This document shows positions 1-9,370 of a DNA stretch of 37,086 nt, piece by piece. How positions within the stretch are numbered: the stretch's first letter is position 1; each line of letters starts with the position of its first letter. Source of the DNA: Welwitschia mirabilis. Its lineage: Eukaryota > Gnetophyta > Gnetopsida > Welwitschiales. Where the stretch lies: NCBI GenBank assembly GCA_051453625.1, contig JBOZIK010000001.1:26052781-26089866 (forward strand). Reading direction: 5' to 3'. The notes below the pieces were generated by a model. That model saw only the letters and a program-made list of their open reading frames with translations, did not search any database and had not been told where the DNA came from. Both the position numbers and the translations under genes were made by a program.

Positions 1-2
1 GT

Positions 3-500
3 CTTAGAATTATTAAATGGAAAAAACCTTACCTTCTTAAACCCAATCCATGTTTTGAACTAAAAGTCAAAGAGCTTCTTAGGTATGTTAAACCCATTTT
101 AATTAATTATCCTAAGAAGTTTTTAATAAATCTTTTTCATACCTCTCATTTTCAATATCAAGCTCTGAATACAATTTATGTTTCAAATCCTTCACATCAT
201 GAGTTTGATATGAGTTGTATAAATTTTTTGACTCTTACATTTATGCTTGTGGAAATAAATGTGCTTATTTGAAAAATCCTTATCTTCTTAAAAATTCATG
301 TTCTAAATCAAATAATATGAGATATTTTAGAAATCCTTCAAAAGCATATTGGAAACTTTCTTTAAGTCCCTTTTTACATGTCTTTTACAATGATGCCTAT
401 AACACTAAAAATTTTTAGAAGAGATCATTTTTTATTGACACTTATCATTCTTTTCTCTTATCTGAATTTTGAAAATTGTGCTATCAAGGTATTATCTTTT
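3..500 (+). pseudogene. C-terminal part of unrecognised ORF-X of the E1/E4 family
   Basis: Frame 3 is open from 3 to about 269 and encodes a segment containing KPYLLKPN and VKELLRYVKPILI. E4 encodes a close relative at 33245-33526 (KPYLLEPN, VKELIMYVKPILI). The reading then shifts to the frame of 215-418 and continues to about 488, again with a partner in E4 (33700-33914). I do not recognise the family. It is not an LTR-element gag, protease, RT, RNase H or integrase motif that I can identify. Conservation of the protein reading across two diverged copies suggests it was once translated. This copy keeps CAA at 159-161 where E4 has TAA, so it helps identify E4 stops as decayed glutamine codons. 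Confidence 0.6.
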
Positions 501-929
501 TATTCTCTTTCCTTCTAAATGATTTTACTAAAAAATAATTGCCTACCTTTTATGTTTTATCAATTGGTAAATATTTGGTTTGGACTGCATTTTTCAAAAA
601 ATATTAAAATCATGTTCTTTTTACTTTCTTTTTTTCTTTTTCAATAAAAGTGTGTCTTCGGTTTTCAGAGTTTCTATTTTCATTTTCTGTCCTCTCTTTT
701 ATTTTTATTTGAAGTTTTTATTTTCTATTTCTGCAAAAATAATTGGTTGTCTTCTCTTTTATCCTTATGACAGAGTGGGTGATAGTCCCTTTTGATAGTT
801 TTTCTCTTTTTTTTTTTAATTTATCTATGTTCTATTTTTTTCTGTATATGTTGTCCTCTCTGTTATTTGGATTATGAGCAAGATAATAGTTAATAAATTG
901 TTAATTTTTTCTTATTATTATTTCTAGAA

Positions 930-1025
930 AATATATTTTTATGGCTCTGTTGAAGTTTCTAACTTGACTACTTAAGAATTGTAGGAAGCAAATGAGTAAA
1001 ACTTAGAATTTCATAAGCAAATCAT
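930..1025 (+). pseudogene. Remnant of gypsy integrase C-terminal tail in E1
   Basis: Reading through stops, the stretch gives GSVEVSNLTT then EL and EANE. It aligns with the end of the E3 integrase (NGLVEIFDLNTKEIQKVNG near 16515-16575) and with E4 at 34245-34300. In gypsy polyproteins this is the end of pol, just before the 3' non-coding region, and the position here fits. It is short and degraded, so the call leans on its two better-preserved relatives. Confidence 0.5.
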
Positions 1026-1164
1026 CTAAATTTTCTCTTAGCTTTTTCCTTTGAAATATTATTATGGTATTACTTAATCATCTTTTAAACTTGACTTATG
1101 TATTTATTTTCATAATTAGTCTTTTGACTTGGGCATTTTAGTGGTAATATTAGATTCATCCAAT

Positions 1165-1169
1165 TTTAG
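1165..1169 (+). repeat. Target-site duplication of C1, left copy (TTTAG)
   Basis: The five bases before the 5' LTR are TTTAG. The five bases after the 3' LTR (10059-10063) are CTTAG. One C/T difference separates them. Five bases is the usual duplication for LTR retrotransposons, and E4 supplies the matching uninterrupted sequence at about 34525-34545. Confidence 0.8.
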
Positions 1170-1363
1170 TATTAGATTATATTTGCTAGTTGATGTTAAA
1201 CTAATTTCTCTTATGTAGTGAAAATTATTACATCTTATATGCAGATGAGATTAAATTTTTACAAGTGAAATAATTGGACTAAAATGCACCAGAAAAATAG
1301 CTGAGTTATGTTAACCTCTCACACCTGAAGCAGTCACAAGAAAAATGAAATGAACCCAGAGGT

Positions 1364-1799
1364 GTCGACTAGATTCTGATGAAGTCGACCAAACCTGTAA
1401 CCTGAAGAATCAGTATCCCTGGACCGAATGGTAAAGGGTCGACTAGATTTTTAGGGAGTTAACCACATTTGAGAACCTAATAAATAGTAGTTCTAGATTA
1501 AAAGATAAGAAATCAACTAGATCTAGGATGNNNNNNNNNNNNNNNNNNNNNNNNNNNNNNNNNNNNNNNNNNNNNNNNNNNNNNNNNNNNNNNNNNNNNN
1601 NNNNNNNNNNNNNNNNNNNNNNNNNNNNNNAAATCAACTAGATCTAGGATGGAGTCAACTGGACTAAGGTCAATCGAATCTAAATGAGGTTGACTAGACT
1701 TGAAGACATAAAAACTTGAGGTAACTGAAGTCTTCTCTGGGATGACCTATGTAATTCGTGGCACCATATGGGGTCGACAGGATTTTTATGGGGTCGACC
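1364..1799 (+). repeat. Cluster of GTCGAC-type modules in C1 5' LTR (U3)
   Basis: Intact GTCGAC occurs at 1364, 1384, 1438, 1774 and 1794, usually followed by (T/C)(A/G)GAT or CAAAC. Degenerate versions lie between them (GTTAAC at 1458, GTCAAC at 1654, GTTGAC near 1688). The variants are what CpG decay of GTCGAC gives. Equivalent modules occur in the 3' LTR (8867-9230) and in both internal spacers. The role is unknown; a U3 position upstream of the TATA box would fit a protein-binding or structural element. Confidence 0.65.
1531..1630. other. Assembly gap (100 N) with duplicated flanks
   Basis: The 21 bases just before the gap (1510-1530) recur exactly just after it (1631-1651). The 3' LTR has the corresponding sequence once (about 9082-9103). 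The gap is therefore probably two overlapping contig ends that were not merged rather than missing DNA. Confidence 0.8.
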
Positions 1800-1926
1800 A
1801 GACAACATAGAAAAGAAATTTATCTAAATGTTATGCATCCATTTCCTAGCCATTACCTAGTCATTTGTAGCTATTTATAGCCATTGGAGATATAATTCAT
1901 TTGTAATAAATCCTAATATCCTTTTG

Positions 1927-1937
1927 TTATAAATAGC
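1927..1937 (+). promoter_or_regulatory. TATA box of C1 5' LTR
   Basis: TTATAAATAGC lies after the GTCGAC cluster and about 290 bp before the 34-bp repeats. The 3' LTR has TTATAAATAGATAG at 9359. This is a plausible U3 promoter for element transcription. Confidence 0.6.
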
Positions 1938-2215
1938 TAGGTAATAGATGACCTAGAGATCTTTTTAGTACTATTCAAATTTGATATAATTATTGTGGAT
2001 TTAAAAGATCAAGTTATATTTTCATTAACATATCATTATATTGCTTTACATCTGATTGAGCAGATATATCTTTGGCAAAATAGCTTCACTCAGAATCAAA
2101 TCTAAGAGCTTCATTACCGTGATCTATTAGAGAAGAGATTCATTTATTATACTACTATCAAACTTATAATATCTGAGTAATTAAGGCACCATCGCATCAC
2201 ATTCATTTCTTTTAT

Positions 2216-2317
2216 AGGTTGAGACTTAGCCTGTAAAAGTCTGTTATTAAGGTTGAGACTTATCCTATAAAAGTCCGTTGTTAACGTTAAGACTTAGCCT
2301 ATAAACATCCACTTGTA
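2216..2317 (+). repeat. Three 34-bp tandem repeats in C1 5' LTR
   Basis: Units lie at 2216-2249, 2250-2283 and 2284-2317. Each begins A(G/C)GTTRAGACTTA and carries TATAAA or TGTAAAAG in the middle. The 3' LTR has exactly three units in the same place (9648-9749). They lie downstream of the TATA box, so they would be transcribed in R or U5 and may fold or contribute to 3'-end formation. Confidence 0.85.
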
Positions 2318-2634
2318 AGGGTTACAGGTAAACCTAGAAAAAACTGTGAAATAACACAGATTTGAGATCAATCTTGGAAGAAGCTGATTATTGAGAGTGA
2401 AGTAGGGAAGTTCCCAAACCACTATAAATCCTATGTGCATCAAATTTATTAGTTTATATATTTCTGTCTTTTTGATTCTTTACTTTTAGTTTCCCATTTC
2501 TGTATGCACATTCTTGATTTCATTATTTTTATATGTAAACTATGATTAGATAGTTTTAATTTGTTTTGAGAATAAGTTTTTAAAAGAAACTATTCACCCC
2601 TTCCCTCCCCTCTAGGGTTCTTGATTCCATCATT

Positions 2635-2648
2635 TGGTATTAGAACTT
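2635..2648 (+). other. C1 primer-binding site (initiator Met tRNA type)
   Basis: Two bases after the 5' LTR the sequence TGGTATTAGAACTT resembles the plant copia PBS TGGTATCAGAGC, complementary to the 3' end of initiator tRNA-Met. The differences are transitions. This fixes the LTR end and the + orientation. Confidence 0.85.
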
Positions 2649-2698
2649 AGGTTAGTCCTTGAGATATTTTTATAGATCTATACTTAAGAACCCTAAAA

Positions 2699-3918
2699 AT
2701 GAGTAATCTGACTAATGGATTTTCAACTAGTCATTCACCCCTGTTCGATGGTTTAAACGATGCCTATTGGAAAGCTAGGATGAGAATTTTTCTTAGATCC
2801 CTAGATGCCGATGTAGAATAAGCCATATACAAAGGTCATACTAAGCTTATGTTAACCCAAACAGATGCAAATGGTAATACTATCTTGGTCTCAAAATCTA
2901 GAGACCAATGGACTCCCATAGATAAAACAAAAGCCAACATAGATGCCCGTGCTCTCAATGCTATTTTTTATGCAGTATGTGTAGATGAACTTAAAAGAAT
3001 TGTGAACTATAGCCATGAAAAAAAAAATCTTGGGATATTTTAAAAGTTGCTCATAAAGGAACGTCCACTGTTAAATAACCAAAAATATAGATGCTTATTT
3101 CTAAATTTGAAGATATTCATATGGATGATGAAGAAACCTTGCACAAATTTTTTGCTAGACTTACAAATATAGTGAACTTAATGGCAATCCTCAAAGAATG
3201 CATGGAAAAAAGCAAGATGATAAGAAAAGTGTTGATATCCCTGTCCAACAGATTTAAACTGAGGGTAATAGTCATACTTCAAGGTAATCTTCAAACCTAT
3301 GAACGTAAGTTTACTAAAGATAGAATAAAAGGTATTACTTTAAAATGTGTGTAGAAGGATTATAGATCTGACATGTGAGATGAAGAACTTAGTGATGAAG
3401 TGGCTCTTCTAGATAGATGTTTTAAAAGGTTTCTCTATAGGAAAAAGGAAAGAAAATCAAGCAAGAATCCAAGAATAAGCAATCCAACTCAAAGAAAAGA
3501 ATAATAGAAAGAAAAAGAAATCTAGTGCTATTTATGCAAATGATTTAGACATATAGCTAACGAATGTTCCAACACTAGAAAATAAAGTAAGAAACCTAAA
3601 AACACCTCATTCATAATAACTTGGAATAATTAATATAATAAATATGAAGAGAAATACTCAGATCATGGATCAAATAGAGAGAGAAGGTTATCTTTCATGG
3701 CTCTAGTATTATCACTCAAGAATGTGCCTAGTAATTCAATGCCAGATGACTTAGATATGATTGATGAAGTGGATGATGAGTTAGAAGATATCTGTCATGA
3801 GTTGTATGAAGAGTGTAAAAAGCTCACTAAGAGAATCAATGAGTTAAAACAAAATTATGAAGACCATTACAAAAGAAAAGAAGGAAGTGGAAGAAAAGTG
3901 CAAAGTACTCAAAACTGA
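2699..3918 (+). pseudogene. gag: C1 gag pseudogene (UBN2-type capsid, zinc knuckle, coiled coil)
   Basis: The ATG at 2699 follows the PBS and opens with MSNLTNGFSTSHSPLFDG and YWKARMRIFLRSLD, the usual start of Sirevirus gag. Downstream are WTPIDKTKANIDARALNAI and, after a frameshift in the A-run at about 3018-3028, WDILKVAHKGTSTVK and FEDIHMDDEETLHKFFARL, which fit the UBN2/retrotrans_gag capsid domain. A CX2CX4HX4C knuckle is at 3526-3567 (C-YL-C-K*FR-H-IANE-C, with TGA in the middle). An acidic coiled-coil stretch follows (3697-3918, EDICHELYEECKKLTKRINE), as in Sireviruses. In-frame stops include TAA after DADVE and two at positions where relatives have Gln. It is non-functional. Confidence 0.85.
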
Positions 3919-3987
3919 TAACATCATGTTAACTACCTAAGTAAATAATCTTTTATTCTTTGTAAATAAGTTTTCTAGTAGTTTATC

Positions 3988-4800
3988 TAAATTAGAATAG
4001 ATGCTTAGAATACAAAAGCCAAATGGAGACAAATTAGGTATTAGTTTTAGAGTACAAACATTGAAAAAAATAGGTAAACCAAATAAGTAAGTATGTGCCC
4101 AATATCTTGTGTAATTTTTATGGTAGATTTAGTCATTCTAAACCTTTTTGCAAAGTTAGATGATTAATGCTTTTTTTTAAAATGTGAACTCATTGCCTTT
4201 TAAATTTATTTATAAAAAAAATGCATTACCTGAGTTAAATAAGACTAAGTGGATTAAAGCTAATAATATTAAAAGATTTGTAACATAGATAAATTTTAGA
4301 GGATCACATTTGAAAAATTAGTATCAAGATAGTGGTTGTTTAATGCATATGACAGGAGATAAATTAAGCTTGTAGATCTTGAAGAGTATAAATGAAGAAG
4401 AAGTCATTTTTGAAAATAACCAAACAATAAAAATAGAAGGTACAGAAAGCATTAAAGAAGGTATGTCATCTAATTTCGATAATGTACTTTATGTAAATGA
4501 TTTATAGCACAATTTTCTAAGTGATAGCCAACTATGTGATAAAGGGCATAGAACAATTTTTGATAAATCAAAATGCATAGTTGAGAATGAGAAGATAAAT
4601 GTTGTTATCTTTAGTGCAAAGCATATTGATATTGCTAATATATTAGATGTTAAAACCCTTAATTAATCAATTCATGCAAATTAATATTTTAGAAAATATT
4701 ATGATAAAATTGAATGCCATTCTGTCAAACCTAATATAAACTATATTTCTTATAATTAATTTAACTTTTATGAAAGTGATATAGAGATTAATGCACTGTC
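3988..4800 (+). pseudogene. pol: C1 second zinc knuckle, protease and gag-pre-integrase region, copy B1
   Basis: A second knuckle is visible at 4110-4151 (C-NF-Y-GRFS-H-SKPF-C); the second Cys is Tyr (TAT), a change shared with copy B2. It is followed by DSGCLMHMTGDKLSL at about 4330-4373, the copia retropepsin/pre-integrase motif, with the catalytic DSG intact. Then come NVLYV, HNFLSDSQLCDKG and a tail matching gag_pre-integrase. At least five stops interrupt it: TAG 4373 stands where B2 has CAG, TAA 4664 and 4682 where B2 has CAA, and TAG 4505 is shared with B2. The catalytic integrase core does not follow; a spacer does. Confidence 0.8.
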
Positions 4801-5173
4801 TCTTGATTAATTGTAGAGCAGTCGATCAAATCTATGATTCGGTTGATCGAATGTGATCAATTGATCGAATTGAAACCCTAGTCTTATGGACCCCTTCTGT
4901 ACTATAAACCTACATATCAACGGGTTGACCAAATGTTTAAGTGGTCGATCAAACTTGACAGATTACAATGTGAAATTATAGTTAGTGAAACCGATTTCTT
5001 TCTCATCCACCCTATTTCCCTTAATTTATAAAAGAACTAGAATCCTAACTTGATTCCATCTTATTCTAGTACCTTCAAGTCTTCAAATCTAGTGATTTTC
5101 CTTTCAAATTAAGAGATCTTTGTAGTCAAATCCAGTGATTTTATTAGTCTTCTTTCTTTTAAAAGTTTTAGAA
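4801..5173 (+). other. Spacer before envelope-position ORF, copy B1
   Basis: There is no coding signal here. The stretch holds several GTCGAT/GTTGAT/TTGATC modules like the decayed GTCGAC modules of the LTR (4820-4960), then an AT-rich leader with TTATAAAAGAAC near 5027. Its partner is 6381-6770. Confidence 0.6.
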
Positions 5174-5483
5174 TGATAACTAGCTCTTCTAGGAGAGGTT
5201 CAAAGAAAGATGCTTCAAGGGAACCTTCTTGCTTCTACCAGGAAATGTTTAAAGAAGACACTGACAAGTTCTCTAAAAAGTTTAAGAAGAAAGCTATGTA
5301 CTAGGAGCAGTCAGTAGCCATGTCTGAGCTCAAGAAACTTAGAGATGTCATCCAGCTCTTGAGAGATTAAGATCTAGACCATTTCTTAGATGATTTAGGT
5401 CTTACTTATCCTTTTCTTACTAGAATGTTTTATTATAATGCTTCTTTTAATCATGATACTAGGACTTTAAAAACCCTTGTTCT
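5174..5483 (+). pseudogene. C1 envelope-position ORF, truncated copy B1
   Basis: The ATG at 5174 starts MITSSSRRGSKKDASREPS, with charged and helical sequence after it, then HFLDDLGLTYPFLTRMFYYN before the gap. It aligns with B2 from 6771. Two stops are shared with B2 (TAG after MY, TAA after LLRD), so they predate the split of the copies. The ORF resembles the poorly characterised 'putative plant transposon protein' ORFs common in plant genomes and sits where Sireviruses carry an envelope-like gene. The function is unknown. It ends at the gap. Confidence 0.6.
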
Positions 5484-5583
5484 NNNNNNNNNNNNNNNNN
5501 NNNNNNNNNNNNNNNNNNNNNNNNNNNNNNNNNNNNNNNNNNNNNNNNNNNNNNNNNNNNNNNNNNNNNNNNNNNNNNNNNNN
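5484..5583. other. Assembly gap (100 N) between the two internal repeats of C1
   Basis: This is a default-size gap. Sequence before it corresponds to the end of B2 (about 7095), and sequence after it corresponds to the start of B1 (3988), so the gap sits exactly at the junction of the direct repeats. Confidence 0.9.
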
Positions 5584-6380
5584 TAGATTGGAATAGATGC
5601 TTGGAATAAAAAAGCAAAATGGAGAAAAATCAAGTATTTTTTTGGATCATAAATATCATGAAAATAGGTAAACCAAACAAGTAAGTATGTGCCCAACATT
5701 TTGTGCAATTTTTATGGTAGATTTGGTCACTCTAAACCTTTTTGCAAAGTTAGACAAATGATGCTTTTTTATGAACATGTGGACTCATTACCATTTAAAT
5801 TTATTCCTAAGAAGAATACACCACTTACATCAAATAAGACTAAGTGGGTTAAAGCTAATAATCTCCAAAGCTTTATAACACAGATAGATTATAGAGAATC
5901 TCATTTGAATAGCTGGTATCTAGATAGCATTTGTTCAATGCATATGATAGGAGATAAATTAAGCTTTCAGAACTTAAAGAGCATAAATGGAGGATAATTC
6001 ATTTTTGAAAACAACCAAATAGCAAAAATAGAAAGTACAGAAAGCATCAAAGGAGGTATGTCATCTAATCTTGATAATATACTTTATGTGAATGGCTTAT
6101 AGCACAATTTGCTAAGTGATAGTCAACTATGTAATAAAGGGTATAGAATAATCTTTGATAAATTAAAATGCATAGTTGAGAATGAGAAAATAAATGTTGT
6201 TATCTTTAGTGTAAATCATATTGATAATGCTTATAGATTAGATGTTAAAACTTTTGATCAATCAATTCATGCAAATCAACATTTTAGGAAAGATTATGAT
6301 AAAACTGAATGTCATTCTATTAAATTTGATGTACACTCTAGTTCTTGTAATCAATTTAACTTTCATACAAGTGATCTATA
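5584..6380 (+). pseudogene. pol: C1 second zinc knuckle, protease and gag-pre-integrase region, copy B2
   Basis: This copy is better preserved than B1. The knuckle at 5704-5745 reads C-NF-Y-GRFG-H-SKPF-C, with Tyr for the second Cys. WYLDSICSMHMIGDKLSF follows at 5913-5966; the retropepsin motif DSG has become DSI here. Then come LYVNGL, a TAG at 6100-6102 and HNLLSDSQLCNKGYRIIFD up to SCNQFNFHTSDL. The shared TAG stands where E7 has CAA (25868-25870). It ends about 6380 with no integrase core, RT or RNase H, so pol was lost before or with the duplication. Confidence 0.82.
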
Positions 6381-6770
6381 GATTAGTACATCATTCCTTA
6401 GCTAATTTTAAAATGGTCGACTAGATTTATGATTTAGTTGACTAGATGTGGGCCAGTCGACCAGCCTTTTAGGCCAGTCGCCTGGATTCCTTCTAGTACT
6501 GTAAACCCACATCTCGATGGGTTAACCGAATGTTCAAGCAATTGATCAGACCTGATGGATTATAGTGAGAAAGTATAATCAATGTACCTAATTTTTTTCT
6601 CAAATCTACCCTATTTCCCTCAATCTATAAAGGAACTAAAACCCTAACTTAATTCCATCTTATTATAGTGCCTCCAAGTCTTCAGATCTAGTGAGTTTCC
6701 TTCTAGATCAAGAGTTCTTTGTAGCTAGATCTAATGATTTTCTCAGTCTTCTTTCTTTCAAAAGTCTTAG
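6381..6770 (+). other. Spacer before envelope-position ORF, copy B2
   Basis: This is non-coding. It holds GTCGAC at 6417 and 6457 with GTTGAC at 6438 and GTTAAC near 6522, each followed by (C/T)(A/T)GAT-like sequence. It aligns with 4801-5173, where most of these modules have lost the CpG. Confidence 0.6.
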
Positions 6771-7825
6771 AATGATAGCCAGCTCTTCTAGGAGAGGTTC
6801 AAAGGAAGGTGCTTCAACGGAACCTACCTACGAAACCTGCCTATGTTTACCAGAGAATATCTGAAGAAGATATTGACAAGTTCTCTAAAAATTTTGAGAA
6901 GACAGTTATGTATTAGGAGTGATCTGTAGCCATATTTGAGCTCAAGGAACTTAGAGATATCATTCAACTCTTGAGAGATTAAAATATAGGCCATTTCTTA
7001 GATGATTTAGATCATACTTATCCTTTTCTTACTAGAATGTCTTATTGCAATGCTTTTTTCAATTGTAAAATGAGGACTCTAGAAACCCTTATTTTGGGTA
7101 GAAGGATGAGAGTGATAGCGAGCCTCATTTTAAAGCTCAATGATATTCCATGAGGAGATTATGAGGAGTTTTAACCTCTAATAAATACCATTAAAGATAA
7201 GTCAGTAGTCACTAGGGAGATTTGTGGTAGAGTATATATGTGGAAACACACCTTATCTACTTTTTTGTTGACTCTTAAAAATTGCTTCATTCATTTAATC
7301 TTTAATTATAATTTTCTTTCTTTTATTGGCCATCATAATAAGGCCTCCAGCTATAGGGCATACTTGATGTATTTGGTAGGGACTGAGAATTCTATTAATG
7401 CTTATGCCATAATATTGAAAAATATGGCCTCACAGTAAGAGTACCACATAACTAGGGCTCTACCCTACTCTATGCTTATAACTAAAATCTATTATTATTT
7501 TCATGTTAATCTATATCGTTCTTTGGAGATACTTTAATCTTTATCATCCATTAAGTGTGTGACTTTATCTTGCATGCATATCTTTGCTTCTTCAAATAAA
7601 TCCCCTTCTGAAACCCTAAAAGCAACATCTCTAGATGAGATTCTTTCATATCTAAAATGGATTGACTCTCACGCTAGGCATATGAAAGAAGCACTCATTG
7701 TAGCTAAATATAACATTATAGATACCTTAACTAAAGGTACCAGCTCTGCTCATACTAATGGAGATGAAGAAGATTTAGAGGAGGGATTTGAAAAAGAAGA
7801 ACAAGAAGAGGAAGAATTAGATTAA
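6771..7825 (+). pseudogene. C1 envelope-position ORF, full-length copy B2
   Basis: The start MIASSSRRGSKEGASTEP matches B1. Further segments, in shifting frames, include LILGRRMRVIASLILKLND, WKHTLSTFLLTLKN (7240), RAYLMYLVGTENSINAYAI (7355), ALPYSMLITKIYYYF (7459) and an end rich in Glu and Asp (EEDLEEGFEKEEQEEEELD, stop at 7823). The 'LPYxMLxTKI' stretch is typical of the 'putative plant transposon protein' ORFs found in long plant retroelements. Sireviruses carry an extra ORF in this position, between pol and PPT. No signal peptide or transmembrane segment is convincing. Multiple stops and frameshifts make it a pseudogene. Confidence 0.6.
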
Positions 7826-8696
7826 ATCTTTCTTATCTTTTAGATCATATTTGTGATGTTCTCTCTTTTGTTTTTTTATTAAAAAGAGATATTTCTGCAT
7901 GTTTGTAAAATGTTTCAGTTGTATGCTCTTGATGAGCACTTTTTATCTTTATATTTTTAATTAAAATCCTTGTAATATTTTTTTTAATGAAATTTAGTTA
8001 TATGTTTAAGCATCATCCTTGCATTATTTTAGTATTTCTAAGTTTGATATGTTTGGAAAAGAACTAAAATTATTATCTCAATTGAAAATGAGTTAAAATT
8101 TTTATGAAAATCAAATTATTGAGTGTTTTTTAATCATATTTTGCATTATCATTTGATATTGTATTATTTTCTCAAAGTGTATTATTTAAATATGTGTCTA
8201 TGAAATTCATAAGTATTTCTGATCATATCTTACACTATTTTTTTTTTGTATCATTATTTTTTTTTAAATTTGTGCATATTCAAAACTTTTGTCATTTAAA
8301 AATACAAAAATTTTATCTATTCAAATTCCTAAATGTGTTTTAAAATTTTAGCTTATCATTGTTTATCATTCAATAGCAAGATAGAGGGAGAGAATATGAT
8401 TGATATTTATAGTCATACATTTAAATTTTTATTTATTTACCATTGATATCAATGGGGAAGAGATAATGGTAGTGTGTTTTTAAAAGTTTTTCTTAAGATA
8501 TTAAGATATTGATTTTTTAAATGTTTAATCTTCAGTCAAAGGGAGAGAAATGATTATATTTTATTCTTTGCTTGAATGTATATATGTCTTGATGTAAGAG
8601 GGAGTTTTAATTTTTACATGTGTACTTAAAAGTGTTTCATGAATGAGCTTAAATTGTTTAAATTTTTAAAATAACTTAATTATTTACCATTAATGT
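7826..8696 (+). other. C1 3' untranslated internal region
   Basis: About 870 bp of very AT-rich sequence without a readable ORF. Short purine runs of the form RARGGGAGAG recur at about 8384-8394, 8536-8547 and 8600-8611, in the same style as the PPT at 8697. They may be decayed copies of the PPT context. Confidence 0.5.
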
Positions 8697-8709
8697 CAAA
8701 GGGAGAGAT
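8697..8709 (+). other. C1 polypurine tract
   Basis: CAAAGGGAGAGAT immediately precedes the 3' LTR, the expected place for the plus-strand primer. Confidence 0.8.
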
Positions 8710-9358
8710 TATTAGATTATATTTACCAGTTGATATCAAACTAATTTCTTCTATGTAGTGCAAATTGTTACATCTTATGTACAGATGAGATTTAGTTTTT
8801 GTAGGTGAAAAAATTAGACCAAAATACACTAGAAAACTAGCTAAGTTATGTTAACCTCTAGTTAGGATTGACCAAATCCTAAAGGAGTTAACCACATTTG
8901 AAGCAGTCACAAGAAAAATGAACTAAACCTAGAGGGGTCGACTGGATTCTAATGAGGTCGACCGAACCTATAACCTGAAGAATCAGTGTCCCTAAACTGA
9001 ATGGAAAGGAGTTAACTAGATTCTTATAGGGTCAATCGGATTTGAGAACCTAATAGATAATAGTTTCAGACCGAGAGACAAGGGATTGACTGGAACTAGG
9101 ATGCGGTCGACTGAACTGGAATTAACTAGATTCAAATAGGGTCAACTAGACCTGGAGATGTAAAAACCTAGGATGACCGAAGTCTTCTCTCGGGTAAATT
9201 TTGTAATTCACAGCACCATATGGGTCGACTAGATGACATGGAAAATAAATTTATCTAAATGTTATATATTTGTTTCCTAGCCATTACTTAGCCATTTTCT
9301 AGCCGTTTATAGCCATTGGAGGTGCAATTCATTTGTAATAAACAATAATAATATTCTA

Positions 9359-9370
9359 TTATAAATAGAT
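9359..9370 (+). promoter_or_regulatory. TATA box of C1 3' LTR
   Basis: TTATAAATAGAT is at the same place as the 5' LTR box. From here, transcription would read into the E1 sequence to the right. Confidence 0.5.

Larger units (their letters stand above)
1..1169 (+). mobile_element. E1, Ty3/gypsy (Athila-like) non-autonomous element, left part
   Basis: This stretch aligns by eye, block for block, with E4 from about 33345 to 34532: the end of an unrecognised ORF, a conserved non-coding stretch (550-600 matches 33970-34010), an integrase-tail remnant and a block at 1075-1160 matching 34425-34530. It stops at 1169 where copia element C1 begins and resumes at 10064. The 5' part of the element lies outside the window. 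Assignment to the Athila-like group rests on its E4 relative (PBS, LTR) and on the LTR at 11401-12453, not on pol sequence in this piece. Confidence 0.8.
1170..2632 (+). repeat. C1 5' LTR
   Basis: It begins TATTAGATTATATTT and ends TTCCATCA, matching the 3' LTR at 8710-10058 along its length. The canonical terminal TG has become TA, and the terminal CA is kept. It includes GTCGAC-type modules (1364-1799), a TATA box near 1927 and three 34-bp tandem repeats (2216-2317). A 100-N gap (1531-1630) lies inside. Without the gap and one copy of the 21-bp duplicated flank, it would be about 1342 bp against 1349 bp for the 3' LTR. The 3' LTR carries an extra ~35-bp stretch near 8866-8900 that is absent here. 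Confidence 0.9.
3988..5483 (+). repeat. C1 internal direct repeat, copy B1
   Basis: This 1.5-kb stretch runs from the end of gag through protease/pre-integrase, spacer and the start of the envelope-position ORF. It is repeated as B2 at 5584-7095 in the same order. By eye the copies differ at about 15% of positions, similar to the two LTRs. A 100-N gap lies exactly between them, so the array may be a true tandem duplication or two copies joined by scaffolding. Confidence 0.85.

Noticed and set aside
1364-1799. CRISPR-like array because of regularly recurring short GTCGAC repeats
   Set aside because: Spacing is irregular, the repeats are six to twelve bases, there are no unique fixed-length spacers, and the setting is a plant LTR.
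5451-5708. Minus-strand ORF across the 5484 gap
   Set aside because: It is largely Ns and antisense to C1 coding remnants.
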